A stretch of 64,000 nucleotides of DNA, from the NCBI GenBank assembly GCA_900544645.1, contig UQWG01000001.1, forward strand, positions 1 through 64,000. Direction: 5' to 3'. The stretch comes from an uncultured Collinsella sp. (lineage in GTDB: Bacteria; Actinomycetota; Coriobacteriia; Coriobacteriales; Coriobacteriaceae). Position numbers and translations under genes: made by a program. Under the pieces are notes generated by a model. That model searched no databases. It saw only the letters and a program-made list of their open reading frames with translations, and had not been told where the DNA came from. Positions 19,461-29,300 of the stretch are shown one piece after another; within the stretch, counting starts at the first letter, position 1, and each line of letters starts with the position of its first letter.

Positions 19461-22400
19461 CTACATCTGCTTGCGACGACGATCGCTCAGCGTCACACCA
19501 GCGGCCACGAGGGTGATACCGCCGATGACGAACACCTCACCTGCAAGTGCGGAGTCATCGCCAGTCTGGGCGAGCTTGTCCGACGCAGCCTTCTGTTTGC
19601 CCGCGGGAGCCTTTGCAGCTGCCTGCGTGACCTGGGGCTTTGCCTGCGGCTCGGCCTTGGGGTGGTACTTGTCGTACTCGGCCTGTGCAGCAGCCAGTGC
19701 GTCCTTGGCATCGCCAAATTCGGCCAGCGCGGCGGCATAGACGCCATTGGCATCAGACAGCTTGGCGTCGGCATCGGCAGCCGCCTGCTTAAGAGCGGAC
19801 TCGGCGTCGACGGCAGCCTTATAGCGTGCGTAGGCAGCATCGAGCTTGGGCAGCTGGTTCTTGGGCGTCCAACCCGCGTTAAACACCGTGGTGCCGGCAG
19901 CAAGAGAGGCCTTATGATCAACGTTTTCGAGGTCTGCCTTGAGCTCTTCGGTGGCAGCGAGCTCGGCTTTGGCCTTGACAATCTCGAGGTTCGCATCGAC
20001 TACTGCCTCTTTAGCTGCGTCGAGCTGCTTTTGAGCATCGTCAGCACCGGCGGCAGCGGCGCCGTAGGCTGCCTTGGCGTCGTCAACAGCCTTCTGGGCT
20101 GCGGCGTAGCGCTGGAATGCCTCGTTCGCTGCGTTGAGCGCGGTCTGCGCGGTCGCGACCTTGCCCTGGGCGTCGGACAGAGCCTGCTGCTTGTTGGAGA
20201 CTTCCTGCTGAGCATTTGCGAGGGCCGTTGTGGCAGCGGTCTGTGCAGCCTGGGCACTCTCCATCTCAGCCTGAGCGGCGTCGTCGGCCTTCTTGGCGTC
20301 ATCAAACGCACTCTGCTTGCTCGCAAGATCCGTCTTTGCGGCATCGCGCTTGGCGGTGAGGTCCTTGACCGAAGCGGTTGCATCGTCATAGGCCTTGTTG
20401 GCCTTGTCGGACTTCGCCTTGGCGGCATCGAGCGCAGTCTGCGCCTCGGTCTTGCGGGCAGCAGTCCCCTGCGCCTTCTTCTGGCATTCTGAGACCTTTG
20501 CGTTGGCGGCATCGAGCGCGGACTGAGCAGCGGCAGCCTCGCTCTTGGCGGCATCAAGGTTCGCCTTCGGCGTCGTGATGTCGATACACTTCAAATTTGC
20601 ATCGGCCGTGTCATAGGCGGTCTTGGCCGCAGCGGTTGCAGACTGTGCCTGCTCGTACTCGCCCTTGGCGGTGGTCACGCTCGTATCGGCCGCGGTGAGG
20701 GCATCCTGCGCAGCGGTTTGCTTGCTCGTAGCGGCTTGATACGATGTATCGGCAGCGGCGGAAGCCTGTTTTGCCTTGGCAAGCTTATCTTGCAGCTGCT
20801 TGAGCTGCTCCTTCTGCTCCTGCGTGCCGCCTGCATTGTAGGCGGAATCGATGTAGTCGTTTAGGAGCTTCTTGAACTCGGAGACAGTGAAATCAGCCTG
20901 AGTGTCATCAGCGCTGTAATCGAATATGGTTACCTCGGAATCGGTGTTCTTACCGCTACCTGTTGCAATACCGACGGCGACCGTAGCGGAATCAACGATG
21001 TTGAGATAGTGCCCGCACTCGTGATAGATGCTGTTGTAGTTCTTATAGATGTAATAGGCATCATATCGGTGGCTACCGAGGTCGTCGCCATACTGCGCGA
21101 CGTACTTATCGAATGCCTCCTTCTCCTGGGTGTAGAGACCGGTGTAGGGCCAGCCTAGGGTGTCCTCAGTCTCGCCGCCGGTATATGCGCCACCACCGCC
21201 GGCAAGATTTTCCCCGTTGTCGAAATAGCAGTTCGAGTGTCCCCAGATGTTCGATGAATATGATGCATTAAGGGCGGCTGCCGCAGTCATGCGAAGGCTG
21301 ACGCTGAGCGCCGACTGGCCGTTCGCCTTGCGGAGGTTGTTCTGGGTGTCGAGGTAGGTCAGGGCGTTGCGCATCTGCTCCAAGGAAAGCGGATTGGTGT
21401 CGCGAGACATGTCCTGATCGACGTACTCGTCATACCATTCGGCCTTGTCATCAGCACCGGTCAGCATCGATACGGCATCCTTGGCGTTCTTTTTCTGCAT
21501 GGCCGTGAACTGGCCGCCGCCGCTGATATAGCTCAAGAAGCCGAACATACCCTGGTTGATGACATTCTGGTCTACGGTCATGTTCGACTTGAGGTCGGCA
21601 ATCTGCTGGTTAAGCTTCTCGACCTCGGCGTTCGCAGCGTCGCGGGCTTTTCCCGCAGCAGTGACGTCGGCGTTGGCGGCATCGTAGGCCTTCTGCTTCT
21701 GCTTGCGAACCTCGACGAGTCGGTCGTACTCGGCCTTCTTATCGCCCTCGGCCTGCTGTGCTTGCTCGTATGCGGTCTTGGCGGTGGTGTACTTGCCCTT
21801 CGCATCGCTGAGCTTCGCGTTCGCCTCGTCGTATGCAGTCTGTGCGGAGGACACAGCAGTATTAGCGGAGTTGACACGCTCCTGAGCAGCAGGAACGGCA
21901 GCCTGGGCATTTTTGAGATTTGACTGTGCGGTAGCGTCGGCAGCAGTCGCGGCGTCAAGGGCACTCTGCGCGGTAGCAAGCTCGTTGGCAGCGGTATTCT
22001 TAGCAGCCTCGAGCGCATCCAGATCGACACCCGTGCCAGAAGTAGCGGCATCGAGCGCAGCCTGCGCCTGATCCAGCTTCTGCTGGGCATTGTCACGTGC
22101 GGTGGTTGCGGTGGCAAGGGCAGCGGCGGTCTGCTGTTTCTTTGCCTGAGCGGACGTCAGAGCAGACTCGGCATCGCTCTTTGCCTGCTGGGCGTTGGAG
22201 ACAGCCGTCTTAGCGGCATCGAGCTCACCCTCGGCAGTCTTCACATCGGCGTTCGCTGCATCGAATTTTGCCTGCGCGTCCTCGACGGCCTTCTTGGCGG
22301 CTTCGTACTTATCCATGCCCATGGCCTCGAGCTTGGCCTTGGCGTCATCGAGGGCTTTCTTGGCTTCATCGCGCTTTGCCTTGGCATCCTTGAGCGCCTG

Positions 22401-22937
22401 GGTCTTGTCATCGACGCTCTTGTTGGCCTGATCGAGCTGGTCGTTCAGGTCTCCCAGCTTCTTTTGCTGTTGCTCGGCCTTGTCGACGGCCGCCTTAAGC
22501 TCGTCGATCTTCTCCTGAAGCGCGGCGACTTCTGCCGCGTTCTGCTCGGCCGTGTTGTCGCTCAGGGCCTTTGCAGCATGGTCTCTTTGCTGCTGGGCCT
22601 GCTGCTGAGACTGAGCCGCAGCATCAGCCTTCTTCTGGGCAGCGTTGTAGGCCTCCTGGGCGGCCTTGAGTTGCTTTGCCGACTCCTCGGCCAGCTGGGC
22701 AGCCGTCTTTACGACCGCCTGGTTACCGGCGACAACGGTGTTCTCTACAGAACTACCCCCCCCCTGAACAGAATCGCCGTTATCGGTTGACGGCGCGGCG
22801 ATTGCCGCCAGCGGCGACATGAGCGGCTGAGCGATGAGGCCCGCCGTCAAAACGGTTGCGACGGCGCGGTTGGCAACGCCCTTGACGTTGACGGCCTTGG
22901 CCCGAGGCTCAAAGTGCTGTGGGCTATAGTTTGCCAT
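19461..22937 (-). CDS. Coiled-coil/CAP-domain surface protein with LAQTG sorting signal
   Basis: 1158 residues. A signal region (about 18-48) ends LAAIAAPS. Two long Ala/Lys/Gln/Asp heptad-rich arms (about 75-450 and 700-1100) flank a globular CAP/SCP-like domain (about 520-665) with LDTQNNLRKANGQSALS, WGHSNC and YHECGHYLNIVDSATVAVGIA. The C-terminus has LAQTG (1122-1126), a hydrophobic stretch and RRRKQM, a sortase anchor. A stiff hairpin-like stalk exposing a CAP head is the likely shape; role in adhesion is inferred. A G9 tract (22756-22764) encodes Gly59-61 just after the signal peptide. Start: AAAGGGAGAAAGCC-ATG. Confidence 0.88.
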   Translation of the reverse strand: MANYSPQHFEPRAKAVNVKGVANRAVATVLTAGLIAQPLMSPLAAIAAPSTDNGDSVQGGGSSVENTVVAGNQAVVKTAAQLAEESAKQLKAAQEAYNAAQKKADAAAQSQQQAQQQRDHAAKALSDNTAEQNAAEVAALQEKIDELKAAVDKAEQQQKKLGDLNDQLDQANKSVDDKTQALKDAKAKRDEAKKALDDAKAKLEAMGMDKYEAAKKAVEDAQAKFDAANADVKTAEGELDAAKTAVSNAQQAKSDAESALTSAQAKKQQTAAALATATTARDNAQQKLDQAQAALDAATSGTGVDLDALEAAKNTAANELATAQSALDAATAADATAQSNLKNAQAAVPAAQERVNSANTAVSSAQTAYDEANAKLSDAKGKYTTAKTAYEQAQQAEGDKKAEYDRLVEVRKQKQKAYDAANADVTAAGKARDAANAEVEKLNQQIADLKSNMTVDQNVINQGMFGFLSYISGGGQFTAMQKKNAKDAVSMLTGADDKAEWYDEYVDQDMSRDTNPLSLEQMRNALTYLDTQNNLRKANGQSALSVSLRMTAAAALNASYSSNIWGHSNCYFDNGENLAGGGGAYTGGETEDTLGWPYTGLYTQEKEAFDKYVAQYGDDLGSHRYDAYYIYKNYNSIYHECGHYLNIVDSATVAVGIATGSGKNTDSEVTIFDYSADDTQADFTVSEFKKLLNDYIDSAYNAGGTQEQKEQLKQLQDKLAKAKQASAAADTSYQAATSKQTAAQDALTAADTSVTTAKGEYEQAQSATAAAKTAYDTADANLKCIDITTPKANLDAAKSEAAAAQSALDAANAKVSECQKKAQGTAARKTEAQTALDAAKAKSDKANKAYDDATASVKDLTAKRDAAKTDLASKQSAFDDAKKADDAAQAEMESAQAAQTAATTALANAQQEVSNKQQALSDAQGKVATAQTALNAANEAFQRYAAAQKAVDDAKAAYGAAAAGADDAQKQLDAAKEAVVDANLEIVKAKAELAATEELKADLENVDHKASLAAGTTVFNAGWTPKNQLPKLDAAYARYKAAVDAESALKQAAADADAKLSDANGVYAAALAEFGDAKDALAAAQAEYDKYHPKAEPQAKPQVTQAAAKAPAGKQKAASDKLAQTGDDSALAGEVFVIGGITLVAAGVTLSDRRRKQM
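22756..22764 (-). repeat. G9 homopolymer in the surface-protein reading frame
   Basis: Nine C on the plus strand (nine G on the coding strand) covering codons 59-61, with the in-frame state in this sequence. Gain or loss of one base would end translation near the N-terminus. Confidence 0.8.
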
Positions 22938-23243
22938 GGCTTTCTCCCTTTGACACGGATGTATCCATACGTATCAAACGGTAGCTGTCGATTTTTGAAT
23001 TCTGTTGCGCAACATTGGCGACCAGCGTTTTTTTGAAATTCGTGCTCCTGTGCTTCACAATTTCGTCACATTTGAAGGAGCTGGTGCATCATATTTTCGC
23101 GGGATGGAATTGAGCCTGTGATTTGCATTTGCTCCCGCGTCATCCGCCCTATCGGATTCCGCATCCAACAGACACCCCGCCCGCCACGGTGTAGAGTTAA
23201 GACAACGGGTGCGTTGCGCGGACCGCGCTGGAACGAGGTGGAC
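22938..23243. other. Divergent intergenic region, surface protein / DUF389
   Basis: 306 bp between divergent genes. It must hold both promoters, but I see no convincing -35/-10 pair. A weak inverted pair TTTGA...TCAAA flanks the stretch 22951-22980 near the surface-protein start. The middle part is relatively AT-rich. Nothing else recognised. Confidence 0.4.
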
Positions 23244-24383
23244 ATGGAACTCGACAAACAACAGATCAAGCGACTACGCGAACGCCATCACCGGCGCCAC
23301 GGCATCCGCCCTGCTCATAGCGAGGCCATGGAGAACATCACCCGCTTCCTCAAGCGCGCATTCAACATTCGCGAGGGTCGCGCGCCCTACCACGTAATCC
23401 GCAAGCGCTTTATAAACGGGGCACGCCTGACCGGCTCCCACCTATGCATCCTCATCATCGCCATGCTCATCGCGAGCATCGGCCTCGATATCGACTCGGA
23501 CATCGCCATCGTGGGCGCCATGCTCATCTGCCCGCTCATGGGCTCGGTTCTTGCCATGGCATACGGCATTGCCACGCTCGACCGCGAGATCACCGTCGAA
23601 GCCATTGCCAGCCTCGCACTGCAGATGGTCTTTTGCCTGGTCACGTCCACGCTGTATTTTAAGCTCTCGCCCCTTGGCACCACCACGGCCGCCATCATCG
23701 ACAACTCGACACCCACCATATGGGACCTTGCCGTCGCGCTCGCGGGCGGCTTTGCGGGCGGGCTGGGCAACTCGCGCGACCAGGAACCCGCCACGCTCAT
23801 CGCCGGCGTGGCCGTAGCGACCGCGCTCATGCCGCCCCTGTGCGCGGCGGGCTACGGCATCGCCATCGCAAGCGGGTCGCTGTTTCTCTCGGCGCTTTAT
23901 GAGTTTGGCATCAACGTGGTCTTTATCGCACTGGCTGCCGAAGCCGTGCTGCTTCTTTTGCGCGTGCCGCTCAAGCGCGACCTGAACGGCGACGGTATTG
24001 TGACCGCTGAGGAAGACGCCGAGGTCGACGAGCTGTCACGCAAAGTGCGCCGCCGCATCATTGTGGGTACGGTAGTCTTTGCCATCCCCTGCATCGTTAT
24101 GACGGCGGGGTCTATTGGCTCGGCGCAGACCGGCGTGCAGGACGGCTACGGTGTCACCGAAACTACGCGCGAACTTGCCGCGGTGCTGCCGGGCTTTAAG
24201 GATTACACCGTCGCCGTCGAGACCTCAGCTGCCGAGGGCGAGGAAGAGGGCATCGTCGAGCGCGAGGTTGTCGCCCACGTGACGACAAGCGAGGCGCTCG
24301 GGGCGCACGACCGCCACGTCGCCCGCAAGCTCATAGACCTCAACGTACCCGAACTCGATCGCGTGGAATTTGACGTGAAGTGA
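23244..24383 (+). CDS. DUF389 family membrane protein with EF-hand-like loop
   Basis: A 379-residue DUF389/TIGR00341-type protein. The hydrophobic core has DIAIVGAMLICPLMGSVLAMAYG and the conserved LAGGFAGGLGNSRDQEPATLIAGVAVATALMPPLCAAGYG. Two further hydrophobic stretches (LYEFGINVVFIALAAEAVLLL and IVGTVVFAIPCIVMT) bracket a hydrophilic loop. That loop holds DLNGDGIVTAEE (residues 246-257), which fits the 12-residue calcium EF-hand pattern. Start: GAGGTGGAC-ATG; the open frame reaches to 23118 without a ribosome site. Function of the family is not established. Confidence 0.85.
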   Translation: MELDKQQIKRLRERHHRRHGIRPAHSEAMENITRFLKRAFNIREGRAPYHVIRKRFINGARLTGSHLCILIIAMLIASIGLDIDSDIAIVGAMLICPLMGSVLAMAYGIATLDREITVEAIASLALQMVFCLVTSTLYFKLSPLGTTTAAIIDNSTPTIWDLAVALAGGFAGGLGNSRDQEPATLIAGVAVATALMPPLCAAGYGIAIASGSLFLSALYEFGINVVFIALAAEAVLLLLRVPLKRDLNGDGIVTAEEDAEVDELSRKVRRRIIVGTVVFAIPCIVMTAGSIGSAQTGVQDGYGVTETTRELAAVLPGFKDYTVAVETSAAEGEEEGIVEREVVAHVTTSEALGAHDRHVARKLIDLNVPELDRVEFDVK

Positions 24384-24399
24384 TGCCGGCGCGGGATGT

Positions 24400-24759
24400 T
24401 GCAAAACGCACGTAGCTGCTCAGGGTATCGGTACCAAAGGGATCGGCTTTGACGAACGGGACTGTTTCGTCGAAGCTGTCTGCAGTGTACTCGGCATCGA
24501 GTTGTTCTTTGATGGCTGCTTGCTTCTCGACGTCGTAGGTCGCGACGATCTGATTGTGGAGCTTCTTTTGTTCTTCGGCGAGTTCGTCGTCTGAAGATGA
24601 GGCGTCACTCGCGCCGCCCCCCGTAGCGGAGCAACCCATGAGGCCGGCGCCTGCAAGGGCAAACGCGCCCGCCACCGTGCTTACAAGGGCAGTACGGCGC
24701 GTGAGCGGCCAGCCGCCTTCGTTACTCGATCCCACGTCGTCACCATCGAAGAATTCCAT
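24400..24759 (-). pseudogene. Arylsulfotransferase N-terminal remnant (lipoprotein)
   Basis: The reading frame shows a twin-Arg/lipoprotein signal (RRTALVSTVAGAFALAGAGLMGCSAT), an acidic linker, and then VPFVKADPFGTDTLSSYVRF. The last part resembles the start of the N-terminal beta domain of arylsulfate sulfotransferases (NPYGTxxLS..V.F.T). After about 100 residues of mature protein the similarity stops near 24400 and the frame runs into the 3' end of the convergent DUF389 gene. A complete ASST has about 600 residues, so nearly all catalytic sequence is gone. Alternative start at 24777. The match is from memory of the motif, hence moderate confidence. Confidence 0.55.
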
Positions 24760-24905
24760 CGCTGCCGCTTCCTTCATATTCCAGGGCACTTGCCAAGCTC
24801 TGTCCAATTTTGGCTCGAAGCTTAACAAGCACCCCTTAAGGCTAGCTTAGGCTCGCGGCAGCCGGAGCTGTTAGCCGCAAGACGCACAAGGGACGCAGGA
24901 ACGCG

Positions 24906-24938
24906 ATGATCCGCTTTCCTCCGTCCCCGACGGATCAT
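24906..24938. terminator. Hairpin downstream of the hydroxyacyl-CoA dehydrogenase
   Basis: ATGATCCG (24906-24913) pairs with CGGATCAT (24931-24938), followed on the plus strand by TTTTTT. It overlaps the stop region of the minus-strand dehydrogenase gene. Confidence 0.55.
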
Positions 24939-24941
24939 TTT

Positions 24942-25901
24942 TTAGTACTTAAAGAAGCCCTCGCCCGAGCTTTCGCCCAGCTTGCCATCATCGAGCATCT
25001 GCTTGAGGACGGAGGCCATGGCCTTAAAGTTGTAGGGCATCATCATCTTTTTGAGCAGCGGGCTCACCAGGCCCGGGACCTTCTGATACTGCATAACGAT
25101 GTTGTAGGCCGTCTGGATGCCCACCGTGTCGAACACGCGGAACGGACCTTTGGGGGCACCGGTGCCACGCGTCCATGCGAGGTCGATGCTCTTGGGATCG
25201 CTCACACCCGAGACATACAGGTCGAGGCCCGAAAGCAGCCACGGCACCAGCATGGAATTGAGCAGATAGCCGTTCTTTTCCTTGTTGACGGGCAACGCCA
25301 GCATACGGATGTCGTTGGCAAAGTCGACGAGCTCATCGAAATAGCGCTTGTCGGTCTGGTCCTGAGCCATGACCTCGGTCATGTTGTTCTTCCAGATGGA
25401 ATTGGCAAAGTGCAGCGACAGGTACTTCTCGGGGCGGCCGGTGTACTTGGCAAAGGTACTCGGCAGCAGCGTGGAGGAGTTGGTCACGACGACGGTCTTT
25501 TGCGGGAGAACCGGGGCAAGCTTCTTGTAGAAGTCGATTTTTGCCTGGGTGTCCTCGGCCATAGACTCGATGACCAGGTCGGCGTCGGCCACTGCCTTGG
25601 CAAGATCGAGCTCCAGCTTGAGCGTGGAGTAGGCACGCTCGACGGCAGCGAGTGCCGCCTCCTTGTCGAAGGGCTGGCCGCTATCGGCGATACCGGCGCA
25701 CCACTCGTCCGTGCCGTCCGCCATGCCCTCGATAGCAGCGATGTACTCCTCACGCACATGATCGATCTTGGGCTGGGTGCGGCCGATGCTGCCCTCGCTG
25801 CGCAGCCAAATCGTTACATCAAAGCCGCAGTAGGCAGCCTGAAAGGCAATCTGGCTTCCCAACACGCCGCCGCCGGCAACGCAAACGGTCTTGTAGCTCA
25901 T
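24942..25901 (-). CDS. 3-hydroxyacyl-CoA dehydrogenase
   Basis: A 319-residue NAD-dependent dehydrogenase. Rossmann loop VCVAGGGVLGSQIAFQAAYCG (GxGxxG-like), acidic second strand replaced by IWLRS, DADLVIESMAEDTQAK, NSSTLLPSTFAKYTGRPEKYLSLHFANSIWKN (catalytic His in LHFAN) and the C-terminal helical domain with NGYLLNSMLVPWL and GTGAPKGPF. It oxidises L-3-hydroxyacyl-CoA or reduces acetoacetyl-CoA, as in butyrate-type or fatty-acid pathways. The HFANSIWKNN stretch differs from the usual HFFNPV, so the substrate may be unusual. Confidence 0.85.
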   Translation of the reverse strand: MSYKTVCVAGGGVLGSQIAFQAAYCGFDVTIWLRSEGSIGRTQPKIDHVREEYIAAIEGMADGTDEWCAGIADSGQPFDKEAALAAVERAYSTLKLELDLAKAVADADLVIESMAEDTQAKIDFYKKLAPVLPQKTVVVTNSSTLLPSTFAKYTGRPEKYLSLHFANSIWKNNMTEVMAQDQTDKRYFDELVDFANDIRMLALPVNKEKNGYLLNSMLVPWLLSGLDLYVSGVSDPKSIDLAWTRGTGAPKGPFRVFDTVGIQTAYNIVMQYQKVPGLVSPLLKKMMMPYNFKAMASVLKQMLDDGKLGESSGEGFFKY

Positions 25902-26070
25902 GGGACGGTCCTCTCTTACGTAATTCCATAGATGTGTATTTATTCAACCGTAAGGAGGCCGCGAGCCGGGGGTGGGTTCTATAAACGGACGGTATTTCGC
26001 GGCGAACGGCTACATTTGTTCATTAACTCTCGATTCTGAGGCCATTTTTTGGCGCTGCTGAACCGCTGTT

Positions 26071-26198
26071 TTCGGAAGTGCGGGGAAAAATCGGGTTTCG
26101 CCGACCAGATCGGCTTTTTTGACAACAAAACCGCAGGTCGCGGGAGTCTAAAAAGGCGGTGTGCTCGGGAGGTTCGCGTTTTTCACCGCACTTCTGAA
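26071..26198. repeat. Nested inverted repeat in 25902-26316
   Basis: Outer arms TTCGGAAGTGCGGGGAAAAA (26071-26090) and TTTTTCACCGCACTTCTGAA (26179-26198) with few mismatches. An inner CCGC/GCGG mini-stem sits within a region flanked by TTTTTTGAC and GTCTAAAAA. An open frame of 97 codons crosses it on the minus strand, but its product looks like translated repeat, not a protein. The rest of the 415-bp gap holds the dehydrogenase promoter and the activase terminator. Confidence 0.65.
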
Positions 26199-26255
26199 AT
26201 ACGAGCCCACGGAAGGCTGTAGCAAGGTCATTTGCGCAACATATGTCCAGCAAAA

Positions 26256-26286
26256 ACGGGTAGTAGCCGGCACGGCTACCACCCGT
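26256..26286 (-). terminator. Rho-independent terminator of the activase gene
   Basis: ACGGGTAGTAGCC/GGCTACCACCCGT stem, one mismatch, with the minus-strand stem followed by TTTTTG. Confidence 0.85.
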
Positions 26287-26316
26287 TTGCCTCATATCTA
26301 GCCCAAAGCAGGCCAA

Positions 26317-29300
26317 CTACTTCTTAATGCCGCGTCCCAGACGCTTGGCGACCGATGCAACGGCCTCCTCGCTGGCCGGTCCGCAGCTCACGCAGCCATC
26401 GTGGGCACGCATCTGGCCGGTGACCTCGTCCATCGCGAGCGGCGCCACCTTCTCGAGCTTAAAGCCCTTGCCGGCGCGCATGTTTTCCTTGGCAACGCTG
26501 ATCATGAGCTTAATACGGTTGAGCTGGTTGACCTCGGACGCACCAGGATCATAGTCCACCGCAACGATGTTGCTCTCGGGATGTTGACGGCGCAGCTCCT
26601 TGATCACGGCCTTGCCCACCACATGGTTGGGCAGGCACGCGAAGGGTTGCGTGCAGATGATGTTGGGCGCGCCATGATCAATCAGGTCGAGCATCTCGGC
26701 CGTGAGCAGCCAGCCCTCGCCCATGTTGTTGCACACCGAAAGCACCGTGCGGGCCTTGTCGGCCATGGTGCCGATGCGCTCGGGCGCCTCAAAGCGGCGG
26801 GACTTTTCGAGCATCTCCTCCACCGGCGTGCGCATCCAGTCCACGAGCTTGATGAGCGCCTGCATACCAGCGCGCGTAGTGGCAGAGCTTCCCAGCTCGT
26901 CCTTCTGCAGCTCGGCATTGCTCATGGAGTACAGGAAGAAGTCGAGCAGGCCCGGCACCACGGCCTCGCAGCCCTCGCGCTCGATGACATCGACCACGTG
27001 GTTGTTGGCTGTGGGGTGGAACTTGACCAAGATCTCACCGACCACGCCCACGCGCGGCTTGGTACCCTCACCCACGAGCGGCATGGTATCGAACGCGCGG
27101 ATGGCCTCGCGGCACAGCTTGGTGTAGTTGTGGCGGTTGAACTTGGGCGCCAGCTTGCGGGCGCGCGCCATGTACTCCTCGTAGAGTGCGTTGGCGGCAC
27201 CGGGCGTGGCCTCGTACGGGCGGCAGCGATAGAGCATCTGCATCATCACGTCGCCAAAGAGTACCGCGTAGACTGCCTGCTTAAGCAGCGCCGGCGTAAT
27301 CTTAAAGCCGGGGTTGTCCTCGCCCAGCGCCACGGCCGAAAGCGAGATCACCGGGATCTCGGGGTGGCCGCTCTCACGCAGGGCCTTGCGGATGAGTGCG
27401 ATGTAGTTGGTGGCGCGGCAGCCACCGCCGGTCTGGCTGATGACCACAGCCGTCTTGGACAGGTCGTATCGACCGCTCTCGATGGCCTCCATAATCTGGC
27501 CCGTCACCAGGATCGACGGATAGCAGATGTCGTTGTTCACGTAGCGCAGGCCGGCCTCGACGGCATCGTGATCGGTCGAGGGCAGCAGCTCCAAGTTGTA
27601 GCCAGCACCACGGAACACCTCTTTGACCAGGTCAAAGTGGATCGGCGCCATCTGCGGGCACAGGATGGTGTAGCCCTCGTCGCGCATCTGCTCGGTAAAG
27701 GGCACCTTGGGCCACGCGGTCGAAGCACTCTCGCGCTGCGCCTCGAACGTGTACTTACGGCTCGCGAACGCGGGGGCATCCGTGGAGGGCGCCACCGGCG
27801 CGGCGTCGCCCTGCTCGTAGGCCTCGCCCGCTGCCGTGGCCTCGGCCAAACGCTCGGCCTCCTGGTCCTTAAGCGCGGCCATGAGCGAGCGGATGCGGAT
27901 GCGCGCGGCACCCAGGTTGGACACCTCGTCGATCTTGAGCACGGTGTAGATCTTGCCGCTGGCCTCCAGGATCTCCTGCACCTGGTCGGTAGTCAGGGCA
28001 TCGAGACCGCAGCCGAAAGAGTTGAGCTGGATCAGGTCCAGGTCGTTGCGCATCGTCACAAAACGGGCGACGGCGTACAGGCGGCTGTGGTACATCCACT
28101 GGTCGACGACGCGAATCGGACGCTCGGGCTTCACCAGATGCGCGAGCGAATCCTCGGTAAAGACCGCAAAGCCAAAGCTCGAGATAAGCTCGGGCAGGGC
28201 ATGGTTGATCTCGGGGTCGTTATGGTAGGGACGGCCGGCGAGTACGATGCCGTGGCCGCCGCGGTCCTCGACCCACTTAAGGGCCTCCTCGCCCATGGTC
28301 TGGATATCCTCGTGGAAGCGCGCATCGGCCTCAAAGGCAGCGTTGACGGCGGCATCGACCTCGGAGCGCGTGATCTTGGGTCCACGCACGCGGCCGCGAC
28401 CGGCTTGCGCATCGGCCACACGGTCGACGGCGAGCACCTGGTACAGACGGCGCTTGAGCTCGGTCTTGTCGTGATACGGCACAAACGGATACAGGAACTC
28501 GATGTTCTGCTCGCGGATCTCGTCGATGTTGAGCGCCAACGCCGTGGGGTAGCTCATGACGATGGGGCAGTTGTAACAGTTGCCGGCGGTCGGATCCTCC
28601 TTGCGCTCCCAGCGCACGCACGGCATCCAGATGAAGTCGACGTCACGGTCGATGAGGTTCATCACGTGGCCGTGGCTCATCTTGGCCGGATAGCACACGC
28701 TCTCGGACGGCATGGACTCGATGCCCGCCTGGTAGGTCTTCTTGCTCGACTGGTCGGACAACTGCACGCTAAAGCCCAAGCGCGTAAAGAACGCGTGCCA
28801 GAAGGGGTAGTTCTCGTACATGTTGAGTGCGCGCGGGATGCCGACGGTGCCGCGCGGGGCCTCGTCGGGGCTCAGCACCTCGCGGTTAAAGAGCAGCTCG
28901 TTTTTCTTTTTGAAGAGGTTGGGGGCCTCGGTCTTCTGCTTTTTGTGGCCGGCGCCCTTCTCGCAGCGGTTGCCGGTAATGAAGCGCCTGCCGCCGCCAA
29001 AGTCGTTGACGGTAAGCTGGCAGTTGTTGGAGCAACGGCCGCAGCGGACATGCTTTTGCGTCACGGTGAGGTGCGCGATGTCCTCGGCCGAAAGGATGGT
29101 CGAGGTGCCGTTCGCGCCGGCGCGATCGCGGGCGAGCAGGGCAGCACCATAGGCACCCATGCAGCCGGCGATGTCGGGGCGCACGGCGTGGACGCCGGTG
29201 AGCTGCTCAAACGCGCGCAGCGTGGCATCGGACATAAAGGTGCCGCCCTGGACGATTACCTGGCTGCCGATCTCCTTGGGGTCACGCAGCTTAATGACCT

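Noticed and set aside
26023..26316. 97-codon minus-strand ORF
   Set aside because: It reads through a tiered palindrome and the activase terminator; composition is that of translated repeat.
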